A DNA stretch of 64,000 nt from Streptomyces sp. AC512_CC834 (GCF_019049325.1 NZ_JAGMUO010000029.1:85848-149847), one strand, 5' to 3'; numbered from the stretch's first letter, positions 7,687-17,540 are shown. Translations and numbers: made by a program. The notes: generated from the sequence alone by a model not told the origin.

Positions 7687-9419
7687 GCATCCTCAACGAA
7701 CCCCAGGGTGCCTCGGCAGCGGAGGACTCGTACGAGAACGAGCTGCCGGTACGGCGCAAGAAGCCCGGCAGCGTCGTGATCTCGTGGTTGACGACCACGG
7801 ACCACAAGACGATCGGCACGCTGTATCTGGTGACGTCGTTCGCGTTCTTCGTGATCGGCGGCGTGATGGCGCTGATCATGCGCGCGGAACTGGCCCGGCC
7901 CGGTCTGCAGATCGTGTCGAACGAACAGTTCAACCAGGCGTTCACGATGCACGGCACGATCATGCTGCTGATGTTCGCGACGCCGCTGTTCGCCGGCTTC
8001 ACGAACTGGATCATGCCGCTGCAGATCGGCGCGCCGGACGTGGCGTTCCCCCGGCTGAACATGTTCGCCTACTGGCTGTACCTGTTCGGCTCGACCATCG
8101 CGGTGGGCGGGTTCCTGACCCCGCAGGGCGCGGCCGACTTCGGCTGGTTCGCCTACTCGCCGCTGTCCGACGCGGTGCACTCGCCCGGGATCGGCGGTGA
8201 CCTGTGGATCATGGGTCTGGCCTTCTCCGGCTTCGGCACCATCCTCGGCTCGGTCAACTTCATCACCACGATCATCTGCATGCGCGCGCCCGGCATGACC
8301 ATGTTCCGCATGCCGATCTTCACCTGGAACGTGCTGCTGACCGCGGTGCTGGTCCTGCTGGCCTTCCCGGTGCTGGCCGCGGCCCTGTTCGCGCTGGAGG
8401 CCGACCGCAAGTTCGGTGCCCACATCTTCGACTCGTCCAACGGCGGGGCGTTGCTGTGGCAACACTTGTTCTGGTTCTTCGGGCATCCAGAGGTGTACAT
8501 CATCGCGTTGCCGTTCTTCGGCATCGTCAGTGAGATCATCCCGGTCTTCTCCCGCAAGCCGATGTTCGGCTACATGGGTCTGATCGGCGCGACCATCTCG
8601 ATCGCCGGTCTGTCGGTGACGGTGTGGGCGCACCACATGTACGTCACGGGCGGCGTGCTCTTGCCGTTCTTCTCGTTCATGACCTTCCTGATCGCGGTTC
8701 CAACCGGTGTGAAGTTCTTCAACTGGCTCGGCACCATGTGGAAGGGATCACTCAGCTTCGAGACACCGATGCTCTGGTCCGTCGGCTTCCTGATCACCTT
8801 CCTCTTCGGTGGTCTGACCGGCGTCATCCTGGCCTCGCCGCCGCTGGACTTCCACGTCTCGGACTCGTACTTCGTGGTGGCGCACTTCCACTACGTGGTG
8901 TTCGGCACCGTGGTGTTCGCGATGTTCGCCGGCTTCCACTTCTGGTGGCCGAAGTTCACCGGCAAGATGCTGGACGAGCGGCTCGGCAAGATCACCTTCT
9001 GGACGCTGTTCGTCGGCTTCCACGGCACGTTCCTGGTCCAGCACTGGCTGGGCGCCGAGGGCATGCCGCGCCGGTACGCCGACTACCTGGACGCCGACGG
9101 CTTCACCGCCCTGAACACGATCTCGTCGATCAGCTCGTTCCTGCTCGGCATGTCGATGCTGCCGTTCTTCTACAACGTCTGGAAGACGGCCAAGTACGGC
9201 AAGAAGATCGAGGTGGACGACCCGTGGGGCTACGGCCGTTCGCTGGAGTGGGCGACCTCCTGCCCGCCGCCGCGGCACAACTTCCTCACGCTGCCGCGCA
9301 TCCGCAGTGAATCCCCGGCCTTCGACCTGCACCACCCCGAGATCTCCGCGATGGACCAGCTCGAGAACGTCGGCCACGGTGAGAAGGCCCTCGCCGGCGG
9401 CAAGGAGGCCGGGAAGTGA
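7683..9419 (+). CDS. ctaD: Cytochrome c oxidase subunit I
   Basis: Catalytic, proton-pumping subunit carrying haem a and the haem a3-CuB centre. The 578-residue sequence has about twelve membrane helices. Family signatures include [12 protein letters not shown] near helix [19 protein letters not shown] (CuB histidine and cross-linked tyrosine), the HHMY histidine pair, and [11 protein letters not shown] for the haem ligands in helix X. The GTG start overlaps the ctaC stop as GTGA, so the two are translationally coupled. The stop overlaps the ctaF start in the same manner. Confidence 0.98.
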   Translation: MSILNEPQGASAAEDSYENELPVRRKKPGSVVISWLTTTDHKTIGTLYLVTSFAFFVIGGVMALIMRAELARPGLQIVSNEQFNQAFTMHGTIMLLMFATPLFAGFTNWIMPLQIGAPDVAFPRLNMFAYWLYLFGSTIAVGGFLTPQGAADFGWFAYSPLSDAVHSPGIGGDLWIMGLAFSGFGTILGSVNFITTIICMRAPGMTMFRMPIFTWNVLLTAVLVLLAFPVLAAALFALEADRKFGAHIFDSSNGGALLWQHLFWFFGHPEVYIIALPFFGIVSEIIPVFSRKPMFGYMGLIGATISIAGLSVTVWAHHMYVTGGVLLPFFSFMTFLIAVPTGVKFFNWLGTMWKGSLSFETPMLWSVGFLITFLFGGLTGVILASPPLDFHVSDSYFVVAHFHYVVFGTVVFAMFAGFHFWWPKFTGKMLDERLGKITFWTLFVGFHGTFLVQHWLGAEGMPRRYADYLDADGFTALNTISSISSFLLGMSMLPFFYNVWKTAKYGKKIEVDDPWGYGRSLEWATSCPPPRHNFLTLPRIRSESPAFDLHHPEISAMDQLENVGHGEKALAGGKEAGK

Positions 9420-9814
9420 AGATCCAGGGCAAGCTGTTCATCTGGTTGGCGGTCTTCATCCTGATCGTGGCCATCGTCTACGGCTACTGGTCCAAGGAGC
9501 CGGCCGGCACCACGGCGCTCTTCCTGGCCTTCGGCCTGGCCATCATGATCGGCTTCTACCTCGCCTTCACGGCGCGGCGGGTCGACGCCGGTGCGCAGGA
9601 CGACATGGAGGCGGACGTCGCGGACGACGCCGGCGAGGTCGGGTTCTTCAGCCCGCACAGTTGGCAGCCGCTGGCGCTCGGCTTCGGCGGCGCGCTCGCC
9701 TTCCTGAGTGTCGCCATCGGCTGGTGGATCATGTATTTCTCGGCACCGGTGATCCTGATCGGCCTGTTCGGCTGGGTCTTCGAGTACTACCGCGGTGAGA
9801 GCCGCACCCAGTAG
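9416..9814 (+). CDS. ctaF: Cytochrome c oxidase subunit IV, actinobacterial type
   Basis: 132-residue small oxidase subunit with four predicted membrane helices: two in the N-terminal half ([20 protein letters not shown] and [19 protein letters not shown]) and two after an acidic cytoplasmic stretch around residues 61-77. Actinobacterial supercomplexes contain this subunit; its precise role is probably structural. GTG start overlapping the ctaD stop (GTGA). It is the last gene of ctaCDF, followed at once by a strong terminator. Confidence 0.95.
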   Translation: MKIQGKLFIWLAVFILIVAIVYGYWSKEPAGTTALFLAFGLAIMIGFYLAFTARRVDAGAQDDMEADVADDAGEVGFFSPHSWQPLALGFGGALAFLSVAIGWWIMYFSAPVILIGLFGWVFEYYRGESRTQ

Positions 9815-9829
9815 CACGCGCCGAGCGCC

Positions 9830-9869
9830 AAGGGGCCCGGACACTCCGCACGGAGCGTCCGGGCCCCTT
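9830..9869. terminator. Hairpin terminator after ctaF
   Basis: 13-bp perfect arms (9830-9842 and 9857-9869), extended by a 5-bp inner stem ctccg/cggag after one mismatch, then a short T-containing tail. It ends the ctaCDF operon before the transpeptidase gene. Confidence 0.85.
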
Positions 9870-9944
9870 CGTCTGCCGTACCGCGTCTCACTCTTCCGGA
9901 TTACCCACCGTGCCGCCGTTGACGTCTCTCCCTAGCGTGAGGTC

Positions 9945-11222
9945 ATGAGCAACACGGTTCACTTCCAGGCGCGGGGGCGTACGGTCGTCGGCTGCACCCT
10001 GCTGGTGATCGCCCTCGGCGCGAGCGCCACCGGCTGCCTCGGCGACGACGACAACCCGCTCTCCGCGGTGCCCTACGACGCGGCAGGCCAGATCTCCTTC
10101 AACGGCCCCACGGAGGCCGGGAAGAAGGCCGACCCGGACAAACCCCTGGAGGTGGTCGCCGAGGGCGCCGACGGGCGCATCACGGACGTCACGGCCCTGG
10201 ACGCGTCCGGCCGCTACGTCGCGGGCGAACTGTCCGCCGACGGCGCCCGCTGGCACAGCACCTCACCGCTCGCGGCCAACGCCAGCTACACGGTGCGGGT
10301 CAGCACCGAGGACGGCGACGGCGCCCCCGGCCGCAAGGTGCTCACCTTCGAGACGGGCAAGCCCGGCGCCAAGAAGACCCTGGACGTCACCTTCGGGCCC
10401 AAGGCGGGCGCGTACGGCGTCGGGCAGCCCGTCACGGCGGAACTGAGCCGGCCGGTCCAGGACAAGGCCCAGCGGGCCATAGTGGAGCGCGCCCTGAAGG
10501 TGGACTCCACGCCCGCGGTGAGGGGTGCCTGGTACTGGGTGGACGACAAGAAGCTCCACTACCGGCCCGAGGAGTACTGGCCCGCCCACGCCACGATCCA
10601 GGTCCACAGCACCCTCGAGGGCATCAAGATCGGCGACCGGATGTGGGGCGGCAAGGCCAAGCCCCTGAAGATCACCACCGACGACCGCGTCGTGGCCCTC
10701 ACCGACGCCGCCGCCCACACGCTGACGGTCTTCCAGGACGGCCAGGAGATCAGGCAGATCCCGGTCACCAGCGGCAAGCCCGGCTTCGAGACCCGCAACG
10801 GCGTCAAGGTCGTCCTCGGCAAGGAATCCTTCGTACGCATGCGCAGCTCCACCGTCGGCATCGCCGAGGGCTCCTCGGAGTCCTACGACCTGCCGGTGTA
10901 CTGGGCCACCCGCGTGACATGGAGCGGCGAGTACGTGCACGCCGCCCCCTGGTCCGTCGGCTCCCAGGGCATCGCCAACGTCAGCCACGGCTGCGTCGGC
11001 ATGAGCACCGACAACGCGGAGTGGTTCTTCAAGACCGTCCAGGAGGGCGACCTCGTCGAGGTCGTCAACTCCGGCGGCGAAATGATGGAACCCTTCGGCA
11101 ACGGCTTCGGCGACTGGAACATGGACTGGACCAAGTGGCGCACCGGCAGCGCTCTGACAGGCGGCACCGGCAACGCCGCAAACAACCAGGAGACGGCAAG
11201 GCTACGACCGGCGGCGGTGTAG
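9945..11222 (+). CDS. L,D-transpeptidase lipoprotein
   Basis: Forms 3-3 peptidoglycan cross-links or attaches proteins to the wall on the outside of the membrane. 425 residues. The N-terminus has a lipoprotein signal with ATGC at about residue 27. Two Ig-like domains (about 45-150 and 150-260) resemble those of LdtMt2-type enzymes. A YkuD catalytic domain follows with the SHGCVGMS motif holding the nucleophilic cysteine and an upstream catalytic His region. A -10-like TAGCGT (9933-9938) lies six bases before the ATG and there is no clear ribosome-binding site, so the mRNA may be leaderless. The position between ctaF and ctaE is conserved in Streptomyces as I recall it. Confidence 0.93.
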   Translation: MSNTVHFQARGRTVVGCTLLVIALGASATGCLGDDDNPLSAVPYDAAGQISFNGPTEAGKKADPDKPLEVVAEGADGRITDVTALDASGRYVAGELSADGARWHSTSPLAANASYTVRVSTEDGDGAPGRKVLTFETGKPGAKKTLDVTFGPKAGAYGVGQPVTAELSRPVQDKAQRAIVERALKVDSTPAVRGAWYWVDDKKLHYRPEEYWPAHATIQVHSTLEGIKIGDRMWGGKAKPLKITTDDRVVALTDAAAHTLTVFQDGQEIRQIPVTSGKPGFETRNGVKVVLGKESFVRMRSSTVGIAEGSSESYDLPVYWATRVTWSGEYVHAAPWSVGSQGIANVSHGCVGMSTDNAEWFFKTVQEGDLVEVVNSGGEMMEPFGNGFGDWNMDWTKWRTGSALTGGTGNAANNQETARLRPAAV

Positions 11223-11229
11223 CGCCCGA

Positions 11230-11312
11230 AGGGGCGCGGGGAACGGCGCGACCAGCCACATCCGAGCCGCACTCGCCACACGACGCGCAGCCCCTGCCCA
11301 GTAGGCGCCCCT
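11230..11312. repeat. Dispersed intergenic repeat, copy C
   Basis: Starts aggggcgcggggaacggcgc and ends gtaggcgcccct. The final bases reach into the stop codon of the next gene on the opposite strand. Confidence 0.8.
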
Positions 11313-11712
11313 AAACGCCCTGCAGCCTCTTCTCCCGCAACAGCGCGGCCAGCGCACCCGCGAACTCCACCGGCTCCACCGGCAGCGTCACAGCCGCCTC
11401 CGCCCGGCTCCACGTGGCCAGCCACGCGTCCTGCGGCCGGGCGATGAGCAGCAGCACCGGCGGGCACTGGAAGACCTCGTCCTTGATCTGGCGGCACATG
11501 CCCATGCCGCCCATCGGCACGGCCTCGCCGTCCAGCACACAGACGTCGATCCCGCCCTTGTCCAGCTCCTTGAGCACGGCCGCCGGAGTGGCGCACTCCA
11601 GGAACTCGACCACGGGCACGTCCGGAGCCGGCCGGCGGCCGGTCGCCAGCCGCACCTGTTCGCGGGTGTTGGAGTCGTCGCTGTAGACCAGCACCGTGGC
11701 GGTCGCCTGCAT
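11311..11712 (-). CDS. Degenerate receiver-like protein
   Basis: 133-residue stand-alone protein with the length and strand order of a response-regulator receiver. It has YSDDSNTREQV at strand 1 (acidic pocket) and VCVLDGEAVPMGG at strand 3, where Asp is at the phospho-acceptor position. The usual Lys-Pro at strand 5 is replaced by TLPVEP, so the catalytic lysine is missing and normal phosphotransfer is doubtful. There is no output domain. GGAGG precedes the ATG at 11712 closely. It lies divergently from ctaE inside the respiratory cluster and may influence its expression or assembly. That role is inferred from position only. The stop codon overlaps a dispersed repeat. Confidence 0.8.
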   Translation of the reverse strand: MQATATVLVYSDDSNTREQVRLATGRRPAPDVPVVEFLECATPAAVLKELDKGGIDVCVLDGEAVPMGGMGMCRQIKDEVFQCPPVLLLIARPQDAWLATWSRAEAAVTLPVEPVEFAGALAALLREKRLQGV

Positions 11713-11900
11713 GCTTCCTCCGATACGCGGTGAAGACCGGTGAGGGCTGTCGTAGCCCGTTGGGCCGGATGCTACTCCCTCGAACTCCCGGTCAACACCG
11801 GTTCGGACACGGCTTCGACGGCCCGTTCGATGGGCCATACGGGCAGTACAGACAGGGGGAACACACCGAACGGCACCCCCCGGGGTGAGGGCGGGATAAG

Positions 11901-11921
11901 CGACCGACATAATGTCGGTCG
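11901..11921. promoter_or_regulatory. Perfect 21-bp palindrome over the ctaE start codon
   Basis: Arms CGACCGACAT (11901-11910) and ATGTCGGTCG (11912-11921) around a single A; the right arm contains the ctaE ATG. It could be an operator, or an RNA hairpin that hides the start codon. No good ribosome-binding site lies between it and upstream sequence. Confidence 0.65.
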
Positions 11922-12532
11922 TGGCGACAGCAACGACAGTAGAAACCGGGCACGCGCACCCGTCGGTCAACCGGCCGAACCTCACCAGCGTCGGAACCAT
12001 CATCTGGTTGAGTTCCGAGCTGATGTTCTTCGCGGCCCTCTTCGCGATGTACTTCACCCTGCGATCGGTGACGGGCCCGGACTTCTGGTCCGAGAAGGCT
12101 CACGCGTTGAACGTCCCGTTCTCCGCGACGAACACCACGGTCCTGGTGCTCTCCTCCCTCACCTGCCAGCTCGGCGTGTTCGCGGCCGAGCGCGGTGACG
12201 TGAAGAAGCTCCGGATGTGGTTCATCGTCACCTTCGTGATGGGTGCGATCTTCATCGGCGGTCAGGTGTTCGAGTACACCGAACTGGTCAAGAAGGACGG
12301 GATCTCCCTGTCCTCCGACCCGTACGGCTCGGCGTTCTACCTGACCACCGGCTTCCACGGACTGCATGTGACGGGCGGACTGATCGCCTTCCTGTTTGTC
12401 CTCGGCCGCACCTACGCGGCCCGGAGGTTCACCCACGAGCAGGCGACCGCCGCCATCGTCGTGTCCTACTACTGGCACTTCGTCGATGTGGTCTGGATCG
12501 GCCTGTTCGCCACGATCTACCTGATCAAGTAG
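11912..12532 (+). CDS. ctaE: Cytochrome c oxidase subunit III
   Basis: Membrane subunit of the aa3 oxidase that stabilises subunit I and its proton uptake. 206 residues with five predicted helices, the short form lacking the first two helices of mitochondrial COX3. Family stretches are [29 protein letters not shown] and the C-terminal [14 protein letters not shown]. The ATG lies in the right arm of a perfect palindrome. It is followed 65 bp later by qcrC, so oxidase and bc1 genes are probably co-transcribed, as expected for the actinobacterial bc1-aa3 supercomplex. Confidence 0.97.
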   Translation: MSVVATATTVETGHAHPSVNRPNLTSVGTIIWLSSELMFFAALFAMYFTLRSVTGPDFWSEKAHALNVPFSATNTTVLVLSSLTCQLGVFAAERGDVKKLRMWFIVTFVMGAIFIGGQVFEYTELVKKDGISLSSDPYGSAFYLTTGFHGLHVTGGLIAFLFVLGRTYAARRFTHEQATAAIVVSYYWHFVDVVWIGLFATIYLIK

Positions 12533-12597
12533 TCGCGGCACGCACCCGCTCAATACCAGAAGCATCGACGCAGAAGATCCTGACACCGGGGTAATCC

Positions 12598-13407
12598 GTG
12601 AAAAAGCTCTCCGCACGACGACGCCACCCGCTGGCGGCGCTCGTCGTCCTACTCCTCGCGCTGGCATGCACAGGGGGGCTGTACGCCGCGTTCGCACCCG
12701 CGAGCAAGGCGCAGGCCGATGAAACCGCCCAGTCCCTCGCCATCGACGAGGGCAAGAAGCTCTACGCCGTCGGCTGTGCCAGTTGCCACGGCACCGGTGG
12801 TCAGGGCACCAGCGACGGTCCGAGCCTGGTCGGCGTGGGCGCCGCGGCCGTCGACTTCCAGGTCGGCACCGGCCGTATGCCGGCCCAGCAGCCGGGCGCG
12901 CAGATCCCGAAGAAGAAGGTCATCTACTCCCAGGCGGAGATCGACCAGCTCGCGGCGTACATCGCCTCGCTGGGTGCCGGTCCGGCCGTCCCCTCGGAGG
13001 AGAAGTACGGCCCGGAGGGCGCGGACATCGCCAAGGGCGGTGAGCTGTTCCGCACCAACTGCGCGCAGTGCCACAACTTCACGGGCAAGGGCGGCGCCCT
13101 GACGCACGGCAAGTACGCGCCGAGCCTCGAGGATGTCGACCCCAAGCACATCTACGAGGCCATGCAGACCGGCCCGCAGAACATGCCCTCGTTCCCCGAC
13201 ACCACGCTGTCGGAGCAGAACAAGAAGGACATCATCGCCTACCTGGACGCGGTCAACAGTGACGACACCGTGAGCCCCGGTGGCCTTGAGCTGGGCGGAC
13301 TCGGTCCGGTCAGTGAGGGTCTGTTCGCGTGGGTCTTCGGACTGGGCGCGCTGATCGCCGTCGCCGTCTGGGTCGCCGCTCGGACCGCAAAGGCCAGGAA
13401 GTCATGA
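12598..13407 (+). CDS. qcrC: Menaquinol-cytochrome c reductase, dihaem cytochrome c subunit
   Basis: Dihaem cytochrome cc that transfers electrons from the Rieske centre directly to CuA of the oxidase, replacing soluble cytochrome c. 269 residues. It has an N-terminal signal-like hydrophobic segment, two CxxCH haem motifs (CASCH and CAQCH), and a C-terminal anchor helix (FAWVFGLGALIAVAVWVAA). Axial methionines are likely in GRMPAQQ and NMPSFPD. GTG start at 12598. The stop overlaps qcrA by four bases (ATGA). Confidence 0.97.
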   Translation: MKKLSARRRHPLAALVVLLLALACTGGLYAAFAPASKAQADETAQSLAIDEGKKLYAVGCASCHGTGGQGTSDGPSLVGVGAAAVDFQVGTGRMPAQQPGAQIPKKKVIYSQAEIDQLAAYIASLGAGPAVPSEEKYGPEGADIAKGGELFRTNCAQCHNFTGKGGALTHGKYAPSLEDVDPKHIYEAMQTGPQNMPSFPDTTLSEQNKKDIIAYLDAVNSDDTVSPGGLELGGLGPVSEGLFAWVFGLGALIAVAVWVAARTAKARKS

Positions 13408-14468
13408 GTAGCCAAGACACTCCAGAAGAGAACCTGCCGGCTGAGCAGGACGAGCCGCACGCGCACAGCTCGCTGCGGCCCGCGGACGAGAACCACCCGT
13501 TCGCCGACCCCGGTCTGCCGCCCCACGAGCACCGGATCCAGGACACCGACGAGCGGGCCGCCAAGCGGTCCGAGCGCACGGTCGCCCTGCTGTTCACGCT
13601 GTCGATGGTGGCCACCGTCGGCTTCATCGCCTCGTTCGTGGCGATCGACGTCGACAAGTCGGTCTACATCTTCCCACTCGGTCACATCAGTGCGCTGAAC
13701 TTCGCGCTCGGCATGACGCTCGGCGTCGCGCTGTTCGCCATCGGCGCCGGCGCGGTCCACTGGGCCCGCACCCTGATGTCCGACGAGGAGGTCGCCGACG
13801 AGCGGCACCCGATCGAGGCCGACCCCGAGACCCGTGCCAAGGTCCACGCGGACTTCAAGCAGGGCGCCAAGGAGTCCGTGATCGGGCGCCGCAAGCTGAT
13901 CCGCAACACGATGCTGGGCGCGCTCACCCTGGTGCCGCTCTCCGGTGTCGTCCTGCTGCGCGACCTCGGCCCGCTGCCCGGGACCAAGCTCCGCCACACC
14001 CTGTGGTCCAAGGGCAAGCTTCTGGTCAACATGAACACCCATGAGCCGCTGCGCCCCTCCGACGTCGCCGTGGGCTCGCTCACCTTCGCCATGCCCGAGG
14101 GCCTGGAGGAGCACGACGAGGACTTCCAGGTCGAGATCGCCAAGGCGGCCCTGATGATCATCCGGCTGGAGCCGGAAAGCATCAAGGACAAGCGCGAGCT
14201 CGAGTGGTCGCACGAGGGCATCGTGGCGTACTCGAAGATCTGCACCCACGTCGGTTGCCCGATCTCCCTGTACGAGCAGCAGACGCACCACGCGCTCTGC
14301 CCCTGCCACCAGTCCACCTTCGACCTTGCCGACGGTGCCCGGGTCATCTTCGGTCCCGCCGGTCACGCCCTGCCGCAGTTGCGCATCGGCGTGAACGACG
14401 AGGGTTACCTCGAAGCGCTCAGCGACTTCGAAGAGCCCGTCGGTCCTGCCTTCTGGGAGCGCGGATGA
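13404..14468 (+). CDS. qcrA: Menaquinol-cytochrome c reductase, Rieske iron-sulfur subunit
   Basis: Rieske [2Fe-2S] subunit of the bc1 complex. 354 residues with the extended actinobacterial N-terminus and three membrane helices (about 58-78, 93-113 and 160-180). A twin-arginine sequence GRRKLIRN precedes the third helix. In Streptomyces this helix is known to be inserted by the Tat system after cluster loading, while the first two use Sec. Cluster ligands are in CTHVGC and CPCHQS. The ATG overlaps qcrC, and the stop overlaps qcrB (ATGA). Confidence 0.97.
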   Translation: MSSQDTPEENLPAEQDEPHAHSSLRPADENHPFADPGLPPHEHRIQDTDERAAKRSERTVALLFTLSMVATVGFIASFVAIDVDKSVYIFPLGHISALNFALGMTLGVALFAIGAGAVHWARTLMSDEEVADERHPIEADPETRAKVHADFKQGAKESVIGRRKLIRNTMLGALTLVPLSGVVLLRDLGPLPGTKLRHTLWSKGKLLVNMNTHEPLRPSDVAVGSLTFAMPEGLEEHDEDFQVEIAKAALMIIRLEPESIKDKRELEWSHEGIVAYSKICTHVGCPISLYEQQTHHALCPCHQSTFDLADGARVIFGPAGHALPQLRIGVNDEGYLEALSDFEEPVGPAFWERG

Positions 14469-16102
14469 GTACTGCAGCCAACGAACCCTCCCGCTCGCGC
14501 GGGAAGGCACCGGCCGGCGAGCGCGTCGCCGACTGGGCCGACGGGCGGCTGGGGATCTACTCCCTGGCCAAGTCCAACATGCGCAAGATCTTCCCCGACC
14601 ACTGGTCGTTCATGCTGGGTGAGGTCTGCCTCTACAGTTTCATCGTCATCATCCTCACGGGTGTGTATCTGACGCTGTTCTTCCACCCCTCGATGAACGA
14701 GGTGGAGTACCACGGCGCGTACGTCCCGCTGCAGGGACAGATGATGAGCGAGGCGTTCAAGTCCACCGTGGACATCTCCTTCGAGGTGCGCGGCGGTCTG
14801 CTCATCCGGCAGATCCACCACTGGGCGGCGCTGATCTTCCTCGCCGGCATGTTCGTGCACATGATGCGCGTCTTCTTCACCGGCGCGTTCCGCAAGCCGC
14901 GTGAGGTCAACTGGCTGTTCGGCTTCCTGCTGTTCGTCCTGGGCATGTTCACCGGCTTCACCGGTTACTCGCTCCCGGACGACCTGCTCTCCGGCACCGG
15001 TGTGCGCTTCATGGAGGGCGCGATCCTGTCCGTGCCGGTCGTCGGCACGTACCTGTCGTTCTTCCTCTTCGGCGGCGAGTTCCCGGGCGGGGACTTCGTG
15101 GCCCGCTTCTACTCGGTCCACATCCTGCTGTTGCCCGGCATCATGCTCGGCCTCATCGTGGGCCACCTGATCCTGGTCTTCTACCACAAGCACACGCAGT
15201 TCGCGGGCCCGGGCAAGACCAACAAGAACGTCGTCGGCATGCCGCTGCTGCCGGTGTACATGGCGAAGGCCGGAGGCTTCTTCTTCCTGGTCTTCGGCGT
15301 CATCGCCGTCGTCTCGGCCATCGCCACGATCAACCCGATCTGGGCCATCGGCCCCTACCGCCCGGACATGGTCTCCACCGGAGCACAGCCCGACTGGTAC
15401 ATGGGCTTCTCCGAGGGCCTGATCCGTGTGATGCCCGGCTGGGAGATCAACGCCTGGGGTCACACACTCGTCCTGGGCGTGTTCGTCCCGTTGATGATCT
15501 TCCCGTTGGTGCTGGTGGCGATCGCGGTCTATCCGTTCATCGAGTCCTGGGTCACCGGCGACAAGCGCGAGCACCACATCCTGGACCGCCCGCGCAACGC
15601 CCCGACCCGGACGGCCTTCGGTGTCGCCTGGATCACCTGGTACATGGTGCTGCTGATCGGTGGCGGCAACGACCTGTGGGCCACGCACTTCCACCTGTCG
15701 ATCAACGCGATCACCTGGTTCGTGCGTGTCGCGTTCTTCGTCGGCCCGGTCGTCGCCTTCGTCATCACCAAGCGGATCTGCCTCGGCCTCCAGCGCCGGG
15801 ACAAGGACAAGGTGCTGCACGGCCGCGAGTCGGGCATCATCAAGCGCCTGCCGCACGGTGAGTTCATCGAGGTGCACGAGCCGCTCAGCCAGGAGCAGTT
15901 GCACACGCTCACGGCACACGAGCAGTACCAGCCGGCCGAGATCGGCCCGACGGTCGACGAGAACGGCGTCGAGCGCAAGGCGACGGCCCCGCAGAAGCTC
16001 CGCGCCAAGCTGAGCGAGTCGTACTACGGCGAGGAGTCGCAGATTCCGAAGCCGACCGTCGAGGAGTACAAGGAGATCACGAGCGGCCACGGCCACCACT
16101 GA
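14465..16102 (+). CDS. qcrB: Menaquinol-cytochrome c reductase, cytochrome b subunit
   Basis: Dihaem cytochrome b that oxidises menaquinol at the Q-cycle site. 545 residues, longer than mitochondrial cytochrome b because of a C-terminal soluble extension (about 420-545), typical of actinobacteria. Haem histidines are seen in QIHHWAALIFLAGMFVHMMRVFF and YSVHILLLPGIMLGLIVGHL. The Qo loop motif is PDWYMG, corresponding to PEWY. The ATG overlaps qcrA. A strong hairpin terminator follows, closing the ctaE-qcrCAB unit. Confidence 0.98.
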   Translation: MSTAANEPSRSRGKAPAGERVADWADGRLGIYSLAKSNMRKIFPDHWSFMLGEVCLYSFIVIILTGVYLTLFFHPSMNEVEYHGAYVPLQGQMMSEAFKSTVDISFEVRGGLLIRQIHHWAALIFLAGMFVHMMRVFFTGAFRKPREVNWLFGFLLFVLGMFTGFTGYSLPDDLLSGTGVRFMEGAILSVPVVGTYLSFFLFGGEFPGGDFVARFYSVHILLLPGIMLGLIVGHLILVFYHKHTQFAGPGKTNKNVVGMPLLPVYMAKAGGFFFLVFGVIAVVSAIATINPIWAIGPYRPDMVSTGAQPDWYMGFSEGLIRVMPGWEINAWGHTLVLGVFVPLMIFPLVLVAIAVYPFIESWVTGDKREHHILDRPRNAPTRTAFGVAWITWYMVLLIGGGNDLWATHFHLSINAITWFVRVAFFVGPVVAFVITKRICLGLQRRDKDKVLHGRESGIIKRLPHGEFIEVHEPLSQEQLHTLTAHEQYQPAEIGPTVDENGVERKATAPQKLRAKLSESYYGEESQIPKPTVEEYKEITSGHGHH

Positions 16103-16127
16103 CCCTCCGGCGTCGCCACACCACGGT

Positions 16128-16165
16128 CGAAGGGCCCCGTTCCGGTCTACGGACGGGGCCCTTCG
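16128..16165. terminator. Hairpin terminator after qcrB
   Basis: 13-bp perfect arms cgaagggccccgt (16128-16140) and acggggcccttcg (16153-16165) around a 12-nt loop. It ends the qcr operon. Confidence 0.85.
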
Positions 16166-16197
16166 CCGTGCCCGGAGCTGGATAGGGTGGGACCCGT

Positions 16198-16211
16198 ACC
16201 CCCATGGGGGT
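16198..16211. promoter_or_regulatory. 14-bp palindrome upstream of trpD
   Basis: Perfect palindrome ACCCCCATGGGGGT about 60 bp upstream of the trpD start and just downstream of a -10-like TAGGGT (16184-16189). A candidate operator by position only. Confidence 0.35.
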
Positions 16212-16273
16212 GGGATCCGCATCCCCATGCCACGACTCACACACACTCACCTCACACGATGCAGGAGCGGCTG

Positions 16274-17338
16274 ATGAGCGCTGTGACCCCCGCTGGCGGC
16301 GACACCGCGGCGGACCGCTCCTGGCCCGCCCTGCTGAACGGACTGCTGGACGGCCGTGACCTGGCCGCGGACGACACCGCCTGGGCGCTGGACGTGATCA
16401 TGCGCGGCGAGGCGACCGACGCGCAGATCGCCGGTTTCGCGGTGGCCCTGAGATCCAAGGGGGAGACCGTCGAGGAGCTTTCCGGTCTCGTCCGCACCAT
16501 GTACGCCCACGCCAACGTGATCGAGGTGCCGGGGGAGACCGTCGACATCGTCGGCACCGGCGGCGACGGCGCCAAGACGGTCAACATCTCCACCATGTCC
16601 GCGATCGTCGTGGCCGGCACCGGGGCGAAGGTCGTCAAGCACGGCAACCGGGCCGCCTCCTCGGCGTCCGGCGCCTCCGACGTCCTGGAGAAGCTCGGGG
16701 TCAACCTGGAGCTGACGCCGAAGCGGGTGGCGGAGGTCGCCGAGGAGGCCGGCATCACCTTCTGCTTCGCCGTGAAGTTCCACCCGGCGCTGCGCCACGT
16801 GGCGGCGGCGCGCGGCCAGCTCGGCATCCGCACGGTGTTCAACTTCCTGGGCCCGCTGACCAACCCCGCCCGGGTGAAGGCCCAGGCGGTCGGGGTCGCG
16901 CACGCCCGGATGGCACCGATCATCGCCGGTGTCTTCGCCGAGCGCGGCCACTCGTCCCTGGTCTTCCGCGGCGACGACGGTCTCGACGAGCTGACCACGA
17001 CCGCCACCTCCCGGGTCTGGACCGTGCGGGACGGGCGGGTGACCGAGGAGACCTTCGACCCGCGCGACGTCGGCATCGAGCCGGTGCCGGTCGAGGCGCT
17101 GCGCGGCGCCGACGCCTCCTACAACGCCGACGTCGCCCGCCGTCTGCTGGCCGGCGAGACGGGCCCGGTACGGGACGCGGTGCTGCTGAACTCGGCGGCG
17201 GCCCTGGTGGCCCTGGAGCCGGGCGAGGGCGCCCTGGCGGAGCGGCTGCGGGCCGGGATGGACCGGGCGGCCGAGGCGATCGACTCCGGGGCGGCCCGGC
17301 GGGCGCTGGAGCGCTGGGTGGCCGTCAGCAACGCCTGA
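16274..17338 (+). CDS. trpD: Anthranilate phosphoribosyltransferase
   Basis: Adds phosphoribosyl pyrophosphate to anthranilate in tryptophan synthesis. 354 residues. Signatures are [15 protein letters not shown] (phosphate binding), [18 protein letters not shown] and the two-metal-site region [10 protein letters not shown]. The ATG at 16274 follows aggagcgg at good spacing; upstream in-frame starts lack this. It is a single gene near qcrB, a position shared with mycobacteria as I recall. The matching anthranilate synthase gene in this window is about 31 kb away (47.6-49.5 kb). A 14-bp palindrome lies in its upstream region. Confidence 0.95.
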   Translation: MSAVTPAGGDTAADRSWPALLNGLLDGRDLAADDTAWALDVIMRGEATDAQIAGFAVALRSKGETVEELSGLVRTMYAHANVIEVPGETVDIVGTGGDGAKTVNISTMSAIVVAGTGAKVVKHGNRAASSASGASDVLEKLGVNLELTPKRVAEVAEEAGITFCFAVKFHPALRHVAAARGQLGIRTVFNFLGPLTNPARVKAQAVGVAHARMAPIIAGVFAERGHSSLVFRGDDGLDELTTTATSRVWTVRDGRVTEETFDPRDVGIEPVPVEALRGADASYNADVARRLLAGETGPVRDAVLLNSAAALVALEPGEGALAERLRAGMDRAAEAIDSGAARRALERWVAVSNA

Positions 17339-17424
17339 GCGGCAGTACGGCCGTACATGTGACGTGCGTCCCGCGATCCGGACTCGGGTTGCGGGACGCC
17401 GATCTCTTCCCATAGGTTTTCCGA

Positions 17425-17535
17425 CAGGTCATGAGTGACAGTCATGAGGCCCCGGCCGACTGTCCGGCAACCCTCCGTCCGTGGCGGGGTGCCCCGGGTG
17501 AAGACCAGGTCGTGGACAGCAAGGTCCACGACAAG
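17425..17535 (+). ncRNA. SAM-IV-type riboswitch
   Basis: The 383-bp gap between trpD and the aminotransferase holds a structured leader. It contains ggtcatgagtgacagtcatg, then gccccgg, the core ccggcaaccctcc, and ggcggggtgccccgggtgaa ahead of gaccagg. This is the pattern I recall for SAM-IV riboswitches of Streptomyces, which share the SAM-I ligand core. A 9-bp hairpin gtcgtggac/gtccacgac (17510-17533) follows. The downstream gene is a cysteine desulfurase-like enzyme, fitting control of sulfur metabolism by S-adenosylmethionine. Boundaries are approximate. A covariance-model search would settle the class. Confidence 0.75.
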
Positions 17536-17540
17536 CGCGG

